Origin: an uncultured Lachnospiraceae bacterium
GTDB taxonomy: Bacteria > Bacillota > Clostridia > Lachnospirales > Lachnospiraceae
Length of the DNA stretch: 64,000 bases
Assembly: GCA_947632555.1 (NCBI GenBank)
Contig: CANRPU010000002.1
Span: 153,390 to 217,389, forward strand
Direction of reading: 5' to 3'
Below the pieces are notes generated by a model. It was given only the letters and a program-made list of their open reading frames with translations, was not told the DNA's origin and made no database searches. This document shows positions 27,402 to 36,828 of this stretch, piece after piece. Positions within the stretch are counted from its first letter, which is position 1. Each line of letters opens with the position of its first letter. Both the position numbers and the translations under genes were made by a program.

Positions 27402-28370
27402 ATGGAGTCCAAAAAGCCTTTGATCATATTGAGCGGTCCTACCGCTTCAGGAAAAACCAAATTGTCCATCGCGCTGGCGAAAACCATCGGCGGAGAGATC
27501 ATTTCCGCCGATTCCATGCAGGTATACCGCCATATGGACATTGGATCGGCCAAGGTAAGACCGGAAGAAACCGAAGGGGTTCCCCATCACCTGATAGATA
27601 TTCTGGAGCCGGAGGAAGAGTTTAATGTGGTGATCTTTCAGAAGCGCTGTAAAGAGGCCATGGCCGGTATCTATGAGCGCGGGCATATTCCCATACTGAC
27701 AGGCGGAACGGGATTTTATATCCAGGCCGTTCTCTACGATGTGGATTTTACGGAAAATGACGGGGACGATTCTTACCGAAAGGAACTGGAGGCGCTGGCC
27801 GAAAGGGAAAACGGGGGCGGGCGCCTTTATGAGATGCTGCGGGAGGCGGATGAAAAAGCGGCGCAGGCCATTCATCCCCACAATATAAAGCGCGTCATAC
27901 GCGCGCTGGAATTTCTGCATCAGACCGATTCCCAGATCTCTGCGCACAACGAGGAGCAGAGGGCCAAGGAAAGTCCTTACGCGTACTGTTATTTTGTGCT
28001 GACCGACAGCAGGGAAAGGCTCTATGCCGGTATTGAAAAACGAGTGGACGAGATGATGGAAAACGGCCTGCTTGAGGAAGTCAGGGCGCTTCGGCAGCGG
28101 GGCTGCGGCCGGCATATGGTATCCATGCAGGGACTGGGTTATAAGGAACTTCTGGCCTGTCTGGAAGGGGAGATCAGTCTGGAGGAAGCGGTATACCGTA
28201 TCAAACGGGACACCAGGCATTTTGCCAAACGGCAGCTGACCTGGTTTAAGCGGGAGAAAGACGTGGTCTGGTATGATAAAAGCGCGTTTTCCTACGATGA
28301 AAAAGCGATTTTGGACGATATGGCGCGGCGGGCGCGGATGCTGCTGACGGAAAATGAGGTGCGGATATGA
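27402..28370 (+). CDS. miaA: tRNA dimethylallyltransferase MiaA
   Basis: A 322-residue enzyme that adds the dimethylallyl group to A37 of tRNAs, giving the substrate for MiaB. P-loop GPTASGKTKLS (about 11-21), DSMQVYRHMDIGSAK, PHHLIDI and GGTGFYIQA are the conserved blocks. TAGGAGAG precedes the start. The stop overlaps the next start by 4 bases (ATGA at 28367). Confidence 0.97.
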   Translation: MESKKPLIILSGPTASGKTKLSIALAKTIGGEIISADSMQVYRHMDIGSAKVRPEETEGVPHHLIDILEPEEEFNVVIFQKRCKEAMAGIYERGHIPILTGGTGFYIQAVLYDVDFTENDGDDSYRKELEALAERENGGGRLYEMLREADEKAAQAIHPHNIKRVIRALEFLHQTDSQISAHNEEQRAKESPYAYCYFVLTDSRERLYAGIEKRVDEMMENGLLEEVRALRQRGCGRHMVSMQGLGYKELLACLEGEISLEEAVYRIKRDTRHFAKRQLTWFKREKDVVWYDKSAFSYDEKAILDDMARRARMLLTENEVRI

Positions 28371-29662
28371 AGAAGGAACTGAAAGAGCAGTACGCCGCCA
28401 TGGGAATCTCCAAAGAGGTGCTTTCCTATGGCGAAAAGACGGAAAAAGCCCTAAAGGGCAGATTTGAGGAAATAGATGAAACGGCGGAATACAACCAGTT
28501 AAAGGTCCTGCGCGCCATGCAGGAACATAAGGTGGGAGAGGCCTGCTTGTCCGGAACCACGGGATACGGTTACAATGATCTGGGACGGGATACGCTGGAG
28601 AAGGTGTACGCCTCCGTGTTCCATACGGAGGATGCGCTGGTGCGGCCACAGATCACCTGCGGTACGCACGCGCTGGCGCTGGCGCTGATGAGCAATCTGC
28701 GGCCGGGGGATGAACTGCTTTCTCCCGCGGGAAAACCCTACGATACTCTGGAGGAAGTGATCGGCATCCGTCCCTCCAAAGGCTCCCTGAAGGAGTACGG
28801 CATCAGCTACAGACAGGTGGATCTGCTGCCGGACGGCGGTTTCGATTATGAGAAGATCAGGGAGGCCATAGGAGAAAGGACCAGACTGGTGACCATTCAG
28901 CGCTCCAAAGGCTATCAGACCAGGCCCACCTTTTCCGTGGCCCGGATCGGAGAACTCATCGGGTTTATCAAAAAGATCAAACCGGATATCATCTGCATGG
29001 TGGACAACTGTTACGGAGAGTTTGTGGAAAGAACGGAGCCGACCGATGCGGGGGCGGACATGGCGGTGGGATCGCTGATCAAAAACCCCGGCGGGGGACT
29101 GGCTCCCATCGGCGGGTACATTGCAGGGAAAAAGGAATGCGTGGAAAATGCCGCCTTCCGGCTGACCTCCCCCGGACTGGGCAGGGAAGTGGGCGCTTCT
29201 CTTGGTATCCTGCGTTCTTTTTATCAGGGACTGTTCCTGGCGCCTACGGTGACGGCGGCGGCGCTGAAGGGAGCCGTTTTTGCCGCCAATATTTACGAAA
29301 AATTAGGCTTTCCCGTGATCCCGGACGGGCAGGAGAGCCGTCATGATATCATTCAGGCGGTGACTTTCGGCACGCCGGAAGGCGTCACCGCGTTCTGTCA
29401 GGGGATTCAGTCGGCGGCGCCCGTGGACGGCTACGTGAGCCCGGAACCGTGGGATATGCCGGGGTATGACGCCAAAGTGATCATGGCCGCGGGAGCCTTT
29501 GTTTCCGGTTCCTCCATAGAGCTTTCCGCGGATGGTCCCATAAAACCGCCTTACGCGGTATATTTTCAGGGAGGGCTGACATGGCAGCATGCCAAATTCG
29601 GGATCCTGAAATCTCTGCAGACATTGGTGGACAGGGGAATCGTGTCGAAACTTTTTCCGTAA
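28367..29662 (+). CDS. PLP-dependent methionine gamma-lyase / aluminium-resistance family protein
   Basis: A 431-residue fold-type I PLP enzyme of the YnbB family (COG4100), annotated as aluminium-resistance or methionine gamma-lyase family. The PLP lysine is expected in VGSLIKNPGGGLAPIGGY (about residues 226-243). The N-terminal SGTTGYGYNDLGRDTLE block and FLAPTVTAAALKGA are also typical. The real substrate in clostridia is not established. It is translationally coupled to miaA, an arrangement also seen in related genomes as far as I recall. Confidence 0.88.
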   Translation: MKKELKEQYAAMGISKEVLSYGEKTEKALKGRFEEIDETAEYNQLKVLRAMQEHKVGEACLSGTTGYGYNDLGRDTLEKVYASVFHTEDALVRPQITCGTHALALALMSNLRPGDELLSPAGKPYDTLEEVIGIRPSKGSLKEYGISYRQVDLLPDGGFDYEKIREAIGERTRLVTIQRSKGYQTRPTFSVARIGELIGFIKKIKPDIICMVDNCYGEFVERTEPTDAGADMAVGSLIKNPGGGLAPIGGYIAGKKECVENAAFRLTSPGLGREVGASLGILRSFYQGLFLAPTVTAAALKGAVFAANIYEKLGFPVIPDGQESRHDIIQAVTFGTPEGVTAFCQGIQSAAPVDGYVSPEPWDMPGYDAKVIMAAGAFVSGSSIELSADGPIKPPYAVYFQGGLTWQHAKFGILKSLQTLVDRGIVSKLFP

Positions 29663-29746
29663 AATTTATATACAGTGAGTTAAAATTGTGTTAAAATTAA
29701 TTCCATATGTGAAATACTGACAAATGAGGGAAGCGGGGATACGGCT

Positions 29747-29986
29747 TTGAAAAAGTGGAACTGGACATTGGTACTGTTGGTGCTGATCGGATTTGTGATC
29801 GGACGTTTTATCGGAACGTATTTTTCAGGCACATGGCTGGACTATGGACAGACCTTCGGCCTGAGCTCGCCGGTAGTGCTGGATCTGGGGTTCATCATCC
29901 TGACGCTGGGCCTGCAGATCAGCATCAATATAGCCAGCGTGATCGGCGTGATCATCGCGCTGGTGGTATACCGTTTTATCAGATAG
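29747..29986 (+). CDS. DUF4321 small membrane protein
   Basis: A 79-residue protein with two membrane helices (about 7-25 and 45-75) and the family linker LSSPVVLDLGFIILTLG. DUF4321 proteins are conserved in clostridia next to radC/mreB and have no known function. The start is a TTG; a weak purine-rich GGGAAGCGGGG lies upstream, with a long spacing. An overlapping frame at 29755 encodes a low-complexity product and is a shadow. Confidence 0.75.
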   Translation: MKKWNWTLVLLVLIGFVIGRFIGTYFSGTWLDYGQTFGLSSPVVLDLGFIILTLGLQISINIASVIGVIIALVVYRFIR

Positions 29987-30035
29987 ATTTCACATGATTC
30001 GGGAAGTCCGTACGGGAAGGCAGTTTGGAGGACGT

Positions 30036-30752
30036 ATGGACACAGAAAAAGACAAACAGCGCGGGAAACGGAAAGAACAGCATCCGGTACGGATGCGCCC
30101 TTATGAGAAATTTACGCAGTTCGGCGTGGAAAGCCTGACGGAAAGCGAACTTTTAGCGGTCATCCTGCGCACCGGGAGCAGGGAGGAAGATGTGGAAACC
30201 CTGGCTTCCCATATTCTGCAGCTGGCCGGTTACGGGGAGCAGGGGCTGTCCGGGCTGCACCATATCAGCATGGAGGAACTGCTGCGGATCAAGGGCATCG
30301 GCAGGGTGAAAGCCATACAGCTGAAATGCGTGATGGAACTCTGTACCAGGATGGCGCGGTCCCGTGCCAGCAGGACGCTTTCCTTTAACCGTTCCGGTAC
30401 GGTGGCGGCCTATTACATGGAAACGCTGCGCCACAGGAGCCGCGAATGCGTGCTTCTCCTGATGCTGGATACCAAAGGACAGATGATAAAGGAGCTGGAG
30501 CTGTCAAGAGGGACAGTGAAATCTTCCCTGCTATCTCCGAGAGAGGTCTTTGTGGAGGCCCTGAAGGCCGGAGCCGTGAACATCATTCTGCTCCACAACC
30601 ATCCCAGCGGTGACCCGTCACCCAGCGGAGAGGATATGGCGGTAACGGAACATATCTCTCAGATAGGGAATATGCTGGACATTCCGCTGATAGACCATAT
30701 CATAATCGGAGATAACAGATATGTCAGCTTTAAGGAACAAGGCTATCTATAA
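30036..30752 (+). CDS. radC: RadC-family JAB/MPN domain protein
   Basis: A 238-residue protein with an N-terminal helix-hairpin-helix region (about 25-100, GVESLTESELLAVILRTG, LLRIKGIGRVKA) and a JAB1/MPN metalloprotease-like domain. The metal motif is LLHNHPSGDPSPSGED (about 186-201). Despite the name, a role in DNA repair is doubtful. The ATG at 30036 has GGAGG just upstream; the in-frame extension to 29994 lacks this. mreB starts just downstream. Confidence 0.94.
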   Translation: MDTEKDKQRGKRKEQHPVRMRPYEKFTQFGVESLTESELLAVILRTGSREEDVETLASHILQLAGYGEQGLSGLHHISMEELLRIKGIGRVKAIQLKCVMELCTRMARSRASRTLSFNRSGTVAAYYMETLRHRSRECVLLLMLDTKGQMIKELELSRGTVKSSLLSPREVFVEALKAGAVNIILLHNHPSGDPSPSGEDMAVTEHISQIGNMLDIPLIDHIIIGDNRYVSFKEQGYL

Positions 30753-30768
30753 GAAAGGGGTTGTTGTT

Positions 30769-31779
30769 TTGGCCAACAATACATTCGGTATCGATCTGGG
30801 TACCAGCAACATTAAAATCTACAGCAGGAACGAAGACAGTGTGATGGTTGAAAAAAACATGATAGCCATCGAAAATAAGAACACGGTTTTCGCTTACGGG
30901 AACTCCGCGTTTGAAATGTATGAGAAAGCCCCGGCGAATATTCATATATCGTATCCGCTCTGCAACGGCGTGATCGCGGATATTAAAAATATGCAGGTTC
31001 TGATCCGCTATTTCGTGGAAGACCTGATGAAAGGAAACCTCAGACCGGCGGACTATCTGATCGCGGTGCCCACGGATGTAACGGAAGTGGAAAAAAGAGC
31101 GTTTTATGATCTGATAAAAGACGCGAATGTAAAGGCGCGCAGGATCATGGTGGTGGAAAAGGCGGTGGCCGACGGCCTGGGAATGGATATTGACGTGAAG
31201 AACTCCCAGGGCGTGCTGGTGGTCAATGTAGGATACGATACTACGGAAATTTCCATCCTCTCTTTAGGAGGCATTGTGCTGAGCCGGCTGATCAAGGCAG
31301 GCGGGCTTAAATTTGACGAGTCCATCCGCAACGCGGTCCGAAAGGAATTTTCTCTCATCATCGGCGGAAAGACCGCCGAAACCGTCAAAATGAGCCTGAG
31401 GGAACTGGAAAAAGAAGGAAAAGGAGCCGTGGTATACGGCAGGGATATCGTCACGGGCCTGCCGGTGGAACGGGAGATCCCTACGGCGCTGGTGGACGAA
31501 TCTCTAGAGGAGCATTTCAACACCATTATCGACAACGTCAAAGTGATACTGGAGCGAACGCCTCCGGAACTGGCGGCGGATATTTACAGGCACGGCATCT
31601 ATCTGACGGGAGGCGCTTCCCAGGTAAATCATCTGGCGGAAAAACTGGCTAAGGGCACAGGTCTTAAGATCAACGCGGCCCAGTCACCGGTGGAAAGCGT
31701 CGTGATGGGCCTGGCCAGGATCATCCAGGATGACAATTATAAAACCGTAGCTTACGCGATTGAAGGAATGAGTAAATGA
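30769..31779 (+). CDS. mreB: rod shape-determining protein MreB
   Basis: A 336-residue bacterial actin that forms membrane-bound filaments guiding lateral wall synthesis. The phosphate-1 motif FGIDLGTSNIKIY is at the N-terminus; VNVGYDTTEISILSLGG is phosphate 2, and YLTGGASQVNHLAEKLA the adenosine motif. TTG at 30769 is the start: GAAAGGGG lies about 9 bases upstream, and no ATG or GTG gives a sensible N-terminus (ATG 30721 is inside radC). The stop overlaps mreC by 4 bases. Confidence 0.94.
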   Translation: MANNTFGIDLGTSNIKIYSRNEDSVMVEKNMIAIENKNTVFAYGNSAFEMYEKAPANIHISYPLCNGVIADIKNMQVLIRYFVEDLMKGNLRPADYLIAVPTDVTEVEKRAFYDLIKDANVKARRIMVVEKAVADGLGMDIDVKNSQGVLVVNVGYDTTEISILSLGGIVLSRLIKAGGLKFDESIRNAVRKEFSLIIGGKTAETVKMSLRELEKEGKGAVVYGRDIVTGLPVEREIPTALVDESLEEHFNTIIDNVKVILERTPPELAADIYRHGIYLTGGASQVNHLAEKLAKGTGLKINAAQSPVESVVMGLARIIQDDNYKTVAYAIEGMSK

Positions 31780-32657
31780 GTCCCATAGTCAAGCAGAAAG
31801 GGGAGAGATTTTCTCTGCCGGGAAAATATCTTCTTTTTATCCTTACCGTTCTGTGCACGGTCATGATGCTGATGACCTTCAGTACGGATATTTTTAACAG
31901 GCCTTTGAACACGCTGATGGGCTATCTGGTGGTCCCTTTCCAGAGAGGGATCAGCAGCGTGGGAGGCTGGCTGTCCACCCGCTCCGAAGAACTGGCGCAG
32001 ATCAGGGCTCTTCTGGAAGAAAACGAAGCGCTGAAGGAACAGGTGAACGAGCTTACCCTGGAAAACACCCGCCTGCAGCAGGACCGTTATGAGCTGAACT
32101 CCCTGCGGGAACTGTACAAGCTGGACGGACAGTACGAAGAATACGAAAAAGTGGCGGCCCGGATCATAGCCAGGGATTCCGGCAACTGGTACCATACCTT
32201 TACCATTGACAAGGGGATGGAAGACGGGCTGAAAGTGGATATGAACGTGATCGCCGGCAGCGGCAGCGAAGGCGGCCTGGTGGGCCGGATCGTATCCGTG
32301 GGCCCCAACTGGGCCAAGGTGGTGTCCATTATCTCCGACAATTCCAACGTGAGCGGGCAGATGCTGGCCACCGGGGACAAACTGATAGTGTCCGGGGATC
32401 TGGAACTGATGCAGAACGGCAAGATCCGTTTTTCCCAGCTTCTGGACAGCGCCGGGGCAGTGGTGAGCGGGGATAAGATCGTCACCTCCGATATCAGCGA
32501 CAAATATCTGCCCGGCATATTGATAGGCTATATCGGAGATGTGGAGCTGGATTCCAACAAACTGACAAAGTCGGGGACAGTGACGCCGGCGGTGGACTTT
32601 GAACACCTGGACGAGGTCCTTATCATCCTGACTTTGAAGCAGTCTGTGGAAGAATAA
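31776..32657 (+). CDS. mreC: rod shape-determining protein MreC
   Basis: A 293-residue bitopic protein: one membrane helix (about 20-40), a coiled coil (about 68-105) and a beta-rich extracytoplasmic domain with GLVGRIVSVGPNWAKVVSIIS. MreC bridges MreB and the PBP2-RodA synthase. It overlaps mreB by 4 bases and has the usual length. Confidence 0.95.
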   Translation: MSPIVKQKGERFSLPGKYLLFILTVLCTVMMLMTFSTDIFNRPLNTLMGYLVVPFQRGISSVGGWLSTRSEELAQIRALLEENEALKEQVNELTLENTRLQQDRYELNSLRELYKLDGQYEEYEKVAARIIARDSGNWYHTFTIDKGMEDGLKVDMNVIAGSGSEGGLVGRIVSVGPNWAKVVSIISDNSNVSGQMLATGDKLIVSGDLELMQNGKIRFSQLLDSAGAVVSGDKIVTSDISDKYLPGILIGYIGDVELDSNKLTKSGTVTPAVDFEHLDEVLIILTLKQSVEE

Positions 32658-32686
32658 AACAATACATATCACGGAAGGGAACGGCG

Positions 32687-33205
32687 TTGAAAAGAAAACT
32701 GGTAACCGCCATTTTAATATTTTTCTGTTTTCTGCTGCAGAGTACGGTTTTTCAGAGCCTTGCCTTTAACGGGATATCTCCCAACCTGCTGATCGTGCTC
32801 ACGGCGGCCTGCGGTTTTATGCGGGGGGAGAAGGAAGGGCTGGTAATAGGGTTCTTCTGCGGACTGATCTGTGATATTTTCTATGGGGACGTGATCGGTT
32901 TTTACGCGCTGATAACCATGTATATCGGATATCTGAACGGGAAATTTTCCGGCGTGTTTTATCCGGAGGACATTAAACTGCCCATGGGATTGATCATCGT
33001 CAGCGATCTGTCCTACGGACTGATCTGCTACATATTTTTGTTCCTGCTGCGCGGAAAACTGAATTTTCCCTTTTACTTTTTGCACATTATACTGCCGGAA
33101 ATGGTGTATACCACGGTGATAACGCTTTTTCTGTATCCGCTCATCCTGCGGATAGACACAAGGCTGGAAAAAGCGGAAAAAAGAGGAGCGCAGAAATTTG
33201 TTTGA
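32687..33205 (+). CDS. mreD: rod shape-determining protein MreD
   Basis: A 172-residue membrane protein with about five or six helices and the family pattern FNGISPNLLIVLTAACGFMRG and GFFCGLICDIFYG. It is part of the elongasome. The start is a TTG with GGAAGGGAA upstream. It overlaps the PBP2 gene by 8 bases. Confidence 0.93.
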   Translation: MKRKLVTAILIFFCFLLQSTVFQSLAFNGISPNLLIVLTAACGFMRGEKEGLVIGFFCGLICDIFYGDVIGFYALITMYIGYLNGKFSGVFYPEDIKLPMGLIIVSDLSYGLICYIFLFLLRGKLNFPFYFLHIILPEMVYTTVITLFLYPLILRIDTRLEKAEKRGAQKFV

Positions 33206-36083
33206 GAGATGGAAGGAACGTCTGATCCACATATTGACCAGCCGGCTGACGGTGATGGTGCTGGTAGCCGTGCTGCTGAGCGGTCTGCTGATCTACAGGC
33301 TGTTTACTCTGCAGATCGTGCACGGGGAGCAGTATCTGGAGGATTTTATCCTGCAGAGCAAGAAAACCAGAGAGATCCAGGCCACAAGAGGAAATATTTA
33401 CGACCGGTACGGAGCGCTGCTGGCGTACAACGAGCTGGCCTATTCCGTCAAGATAGAAGATGTGTATGAAACGGGCAGAAACAAAAACCAGCTGCTGAAC
33501 GAAAATATTTTCAAACTGATCCGTCTGATAGAGAAAAACGGTGACAGCGTCATTACGGATTTCGGCATTGTGCTGGATGAAAACGGCGAATATGCCTTCA
33601 ACGCTTCCGACGATACCCGCAGGCTGCGTTTTCTGGCCGATGTTTACGGAGAGAGCTATATATCGGACCTGTCGCTGGAACAGCAGACCGCCACGCCGGA
33701 TGAGGTGATGGCCTATCTGGGAGAGCGCTACGCCATAGGGGATTATGAGGACCCGGAGGATTCCAAAAGCGATTTTATCGCGGGACGCGGATATTCCAAA
33801 GAAGATTTCCTGAAAATGGTGACGATCCGATACGCCATGGGGCTGACTTCCTTCCAAAAATACATAGGCACCACGGTAGCCAAGGACATCAGTGAGGAAA
33901 CCAGGGCCGTTATCATGGAAAATATGGCGGATCTGGACGGCGTGAGCATAGAGGAGGATCCGGTCAGAAGATATAACGACAGTGTATATTTTTCCCAGAT
34001 CATCGGATATACCGCCCGCATTTCCCCGGACGAGCTGGAAAGCCTGAACGCGCGGGATCTGGAAGAAGGCGGGGACGGCAGCCGCTACTCCCTGAACGAC
34101 GTGGTGGGCAGGACGGGCATAGAGGCCTATATGGAAACCACCCTGCAGGGCACCAAGGGGATCGAAACCGTATATGTGAACGTTACGGGAAAAGTGATCA
34201 GCATAGACGAGGACGAATCCAGGGAACCCGTGGCCGGCAACGATGTCTATCTGACCATAGACAGAGATCTGCAGATAGCCACGTACCATATCCTGGAGCA
34301 GAAGATAGCCGGGATCCTGCTGGAAAAGATCCGCAACACCAAGGAATATACGGGACACAGCAATTCCAGCAGCGAGTTATATATTCCCATTTACGATGTT
34401 TATTTCGCTCTTTTTGACAATAGTGTCATTGACCTGAACCATATGTCCGCGGAGGACGCCGGAGAATATGAAAGCCTGGTATACCAGAAATATCTGGAAT
34501 ACAAGGATACCGTATACGCCAGACTGCGGCAGGAACTGACGGAAACCAAGACGCCGTATAATAAGCTGGACGCCGAATATCAGGTATATGAGAGCAATAT
34601 CGTGGAATATCTGAACGAGCGGGGGATCCTCAACACCGCCCTGATCGACACGCAGGATGCCACTTATCTGGCATGGCGCAGAGAGGAAACCATCAGCCTG
34701 TACGAGTATCTGCATTACGCCATTTCCATGGGATGGGTGGATGTATCCAAGCTGGATCTGACAGACCAGTACGCGGATTCGGAAGAGATCTACGCCAAGA
34801 TAGTGGACAGTATCTTCACGATCCTGGAAAATACCAACGGATATCAGAAGAAGCTGTTTAAATATATGCTGAAGCGGGATGTGATAAACGGCAGGCAGGT
34901 CTGCTTTATCCTCTGTGAGCAGGGCAGGATCGAGATCCCTGAGGAAGATATCACCGCCCTGTATGACAACAGGCTTTCCGCTTACGACTTCATGATCCAC
35001 CGTATCAGCAATCTGGAGGTGACGCCGGCTCAGCTGGCGCTGGATCCCTGCAGCGGCTCGGTGGTGATCGTGGACGTGAATTCCGGAGATGTGCTGGCGC
35101 TGGTTTCCTATCCCAGTTACGACAACAACCGGATGGCGAATTCCGTGGACGCGGCATATTTTGCCCAGATCCAGGCGGACAAGTCCAGTCCGCAGATCAA
35201 CTACGCCACGCAGTACCGTTCGGCGCCCGGGTCCACGTTTAAGATGGTGTCGGCCACGGCAGCTCTGATGGAAGGGATCGTGACAACCTCTTCCCTCTAT
35301 TCCTGCCACGGCAGCTTTACGGCGGTCACGCCGCCTCCCCGCTGCTGGATCTATCCGGGTGGTCACGGCTCGCTGAATGTAACGGGAGCCATTAAAAATT
35401 CCTGCAACGTTTTCTTTTATCAGGTGGGCTATAACCTGAGCATGCTGGACGGAAGCTACGACGCGCAGACCGGTCTGGATAAGCTGGCGAAATACGCGGA
35501 TATGTATGGCCTGACGGAAAAAAGCGGAGTGGAGATCAATGAATACGCGCCGGAGGTGTCCGATGAATATCCCATTCAGTCCGCGATCGGACAGGGCTCC
35601 AACAACTACACCACGGTGGGGCTGGCGAGATATGTGGCCGCGGTGGCGAACAGCGGCACCTGTTATAACCTGACGCTGTTGGAGAAAGTGACCAGTCCGG
35701 ACGGAAAAGTGGTGGAAGAGTTTGAACCGGAAATCCGCAATACCATTGAGATGCCGGAGAGCTACTGGAACGCCATTCATACGGGCATGCGCCAGGTAGT
35801 GGAAAACATGTCCTATTATGCCGGGCTCGGCATACAGGTGGCGGGAAAAACGGGTACCGCCCAGGAGAGCACTACCAGAGCCAATCACGCGCTGTTTCTG
35901 GGATACGCGCCCTATGAGAACCCGGAGATCGCCATAGCCACCCGTATCGCGTTTGGCTATTCCTCCAGCTTCGCGGCGCAGACATCCAGGGATATTATCA
36001 AATACTATTACAATCTGGATGACAAAGAAAATATCCTCACGGGAGAGGCCGACAATGTGGAAGGCGCGACCTACGGAGATTAA
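33198..36083 (+). CDS. mrdA: penicillin-binding protein 2 (elongasome transpeptidase) with large insertion
   Basis: A 961-residue class B PBP that cross-links peptidoglycan during elongation with RodA. One membrane helix (about 17-37) precedes the pedestal region (TRGNIYDRYGALLAYN). Catalytic motifs are intact: STFK (S679), SCN (S735) and KTGTAQ (K884). Between the first transpeptidase strand (LTIDRDLQ, about 352) and DPCSGSVVIVDVNSGDVLALVS (about 615) lies an insertion of roughly 240 residues, absent from textbook PBP2s of about 630-700 residues. The start is a TTG preceded by AGAGGAG. It overlaps mreD by 8 bases. Confidence 0.93.
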   Translation: MFERWKERLIHILTSRLTVMVLVAVLLSGLLIYRLFTLQIVHGEQYLEDFILQSKKTREIQATRGNIYDRYGALLAYNELAYSVKIEDVYETGRNKNQLLNENIFKLIRLIEKNGDSVITDFGIVLDENGEYAFNASDDTRRLRFLADVYGESYISDLSLEQQTATPDEVMAYLGERYAIGDYEDPEDSKSDFIAGRGYSKEDFLKMVTIRYAMGLTSFQKYIGTTVAKDISEETRAVIMENMADLDGVSIEEDPVRRYNDSVYFSQIIGYTARISPDELESLNARDLEEGGDGSRYSLNDVVGRTGIEAYMETTLQGTKGIETVYVNVTGKVISIDEDESREPVAGNDVYLTIDRDLQIATYHILEQKIAGILLEKIRNTKEYTGHSNSSSELYIPIYDVYFALFDNSVIDLNHMSAEDAGEYESLVYQKYLEYKDTVYARLRQELTETKTPYNKLDAEYQVYESNIVEYLNERGILNTALIDTQDATYLAWRREETISLYEYLHYAISMGWVDVSKLDLTDQYADSEEIYAKIVDSIFTILENTNGYQKKLFKYMLKRDVINGRQVCFILCEQGRIEIPEEDITALYDNRLSAYDFMIHRISNLEVTPAQLALDPCSGSVVIVDVNSGDVLALVSYPSYDNNRMANSVDAAYFAQIQADKSSPQINYATQYRSAPGSTFKMVSATAALMEGIVTTSSLYSCHGSFTAVTPPPRCWIYPGGHGSLNVTGAIKNSCNVFFYQVGYNLSMLDGSYDAQTGLDKLAKYADMYGLTEKSGVEINEYAPEVSDEYPIQSAIGQGSNNYTTVGLARYVAAVANSGTCYNLTLLEKVTSPDGKVVEEFEPEIRNTIEMPESYWNAIHTGMRQVVENMSYYAGLGIQVAGKTGTAQESTTRANHALFLGYAPYENPEIAIATRIAFGYSSSFAAQTSRDIIKYYYNLDDKENILTGEADNVEGATYGD

Positions 36084-36095
36084 AGGAGCGGTATC

Positions 36096-36767
36096 ATGAA
36101 AGATGCGGTATTGATCAAGAGCTATCAAAACGGAATATCCCTGCTGCTGAATCCCGAAAGCAGCTTTGAAGAGATCGTAGAGGAAGTGTCATCCAAGTTC
36201 GCGGAATCCAAGGGCTTTTTTGGAAACGCCAAAATGGCGCTGTCCATAGACGGCAGAAAGCTGAACGACGCAGAACAGCTGAAACTGGTGGATGCCATCC
36301 GCAGCCACAGTGACATTCAGATTGTCTGCGTGGTGGGAAAGGACGAAGAAACGGAGCAGTATTTTATCAAGGCACTGGAACAGATGGACAGGCATTTTTC
36401 CAAAGACGATGAAGACGGCAGGTTTTATAAGGGAACGCTGAAAAACAATCAGATGATCGAAACGGGGCAGAGCATCGTGATCCTGGGGGATGTCTACCCG
36501 GGCTGCGCGGTGATCTCCGCCCATGATATCATTGTCCTGGGAGGCCTTTACGGGGAGGCTTACGCGGGCGCCAACGGAGAGGACGGCCATTATGTGGCAG
36601 CGCTTGAAATGTCGCCGGAAAAACTCAAGATCGGCGATTTCAAATATAAAAGTTCCAAACCGGCCAGATGGGGCATAAAGCCCAAGATCCAGCCGCAGAT
36701 AGCCTATGTCAGGGATGACAGGGTAGTTCTGGAATCTCTTACAAAAGAATTACTGGGTGCTTTTTAG
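36096..36767 (+). CDS. minC: septum site-determining protein MinC
   Basis: A 223-residue FtsZ-assembly inhibitor. The N-terminal domain (about 1-100) is followed by a C-terminal beta-helix with the conserved GQSIVILGDVYPGCAV and IIVLGGLYGEAYAGANG, which binds MinD. The gene follows PBP2 by 12 bases with TAAAGGAG upstream. Length matches the family. Confidence 0.95.
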   Translation: MKDAVLIKSYQNGISLLLNPESSFEEIVEEVSSKFAESKGFFGNAKMALSIDGRKLNDAEQLKLVDAIRSHSDIQIVCVVGKDEETEQYFIKALEQMDRHFSKDDEDGRFYKGTLKNNQMIETGQSIVILGDVYPGCAVISAHDIIVLGGLYGEAYAGANGEDGHYVAALEMSPEKLKIGDFKYKSSKPARWGIKPKIQPQIAYVRDDRVVLESLTKELLGAF

Positions 36768-36828
36768 TTGGCAACAACTTGAGTACTGGTGGACGATACA
36801 CATTACTTGAATAAAAAGGAGGATATGT

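Noticed and set aside
29663..29746. Promoter in the TTAAAATT-rich gap before the DUF4321 gene
   Set aside because: The repeated TTAAAAT stretches have no acceptable -35 at 16-18 bases.
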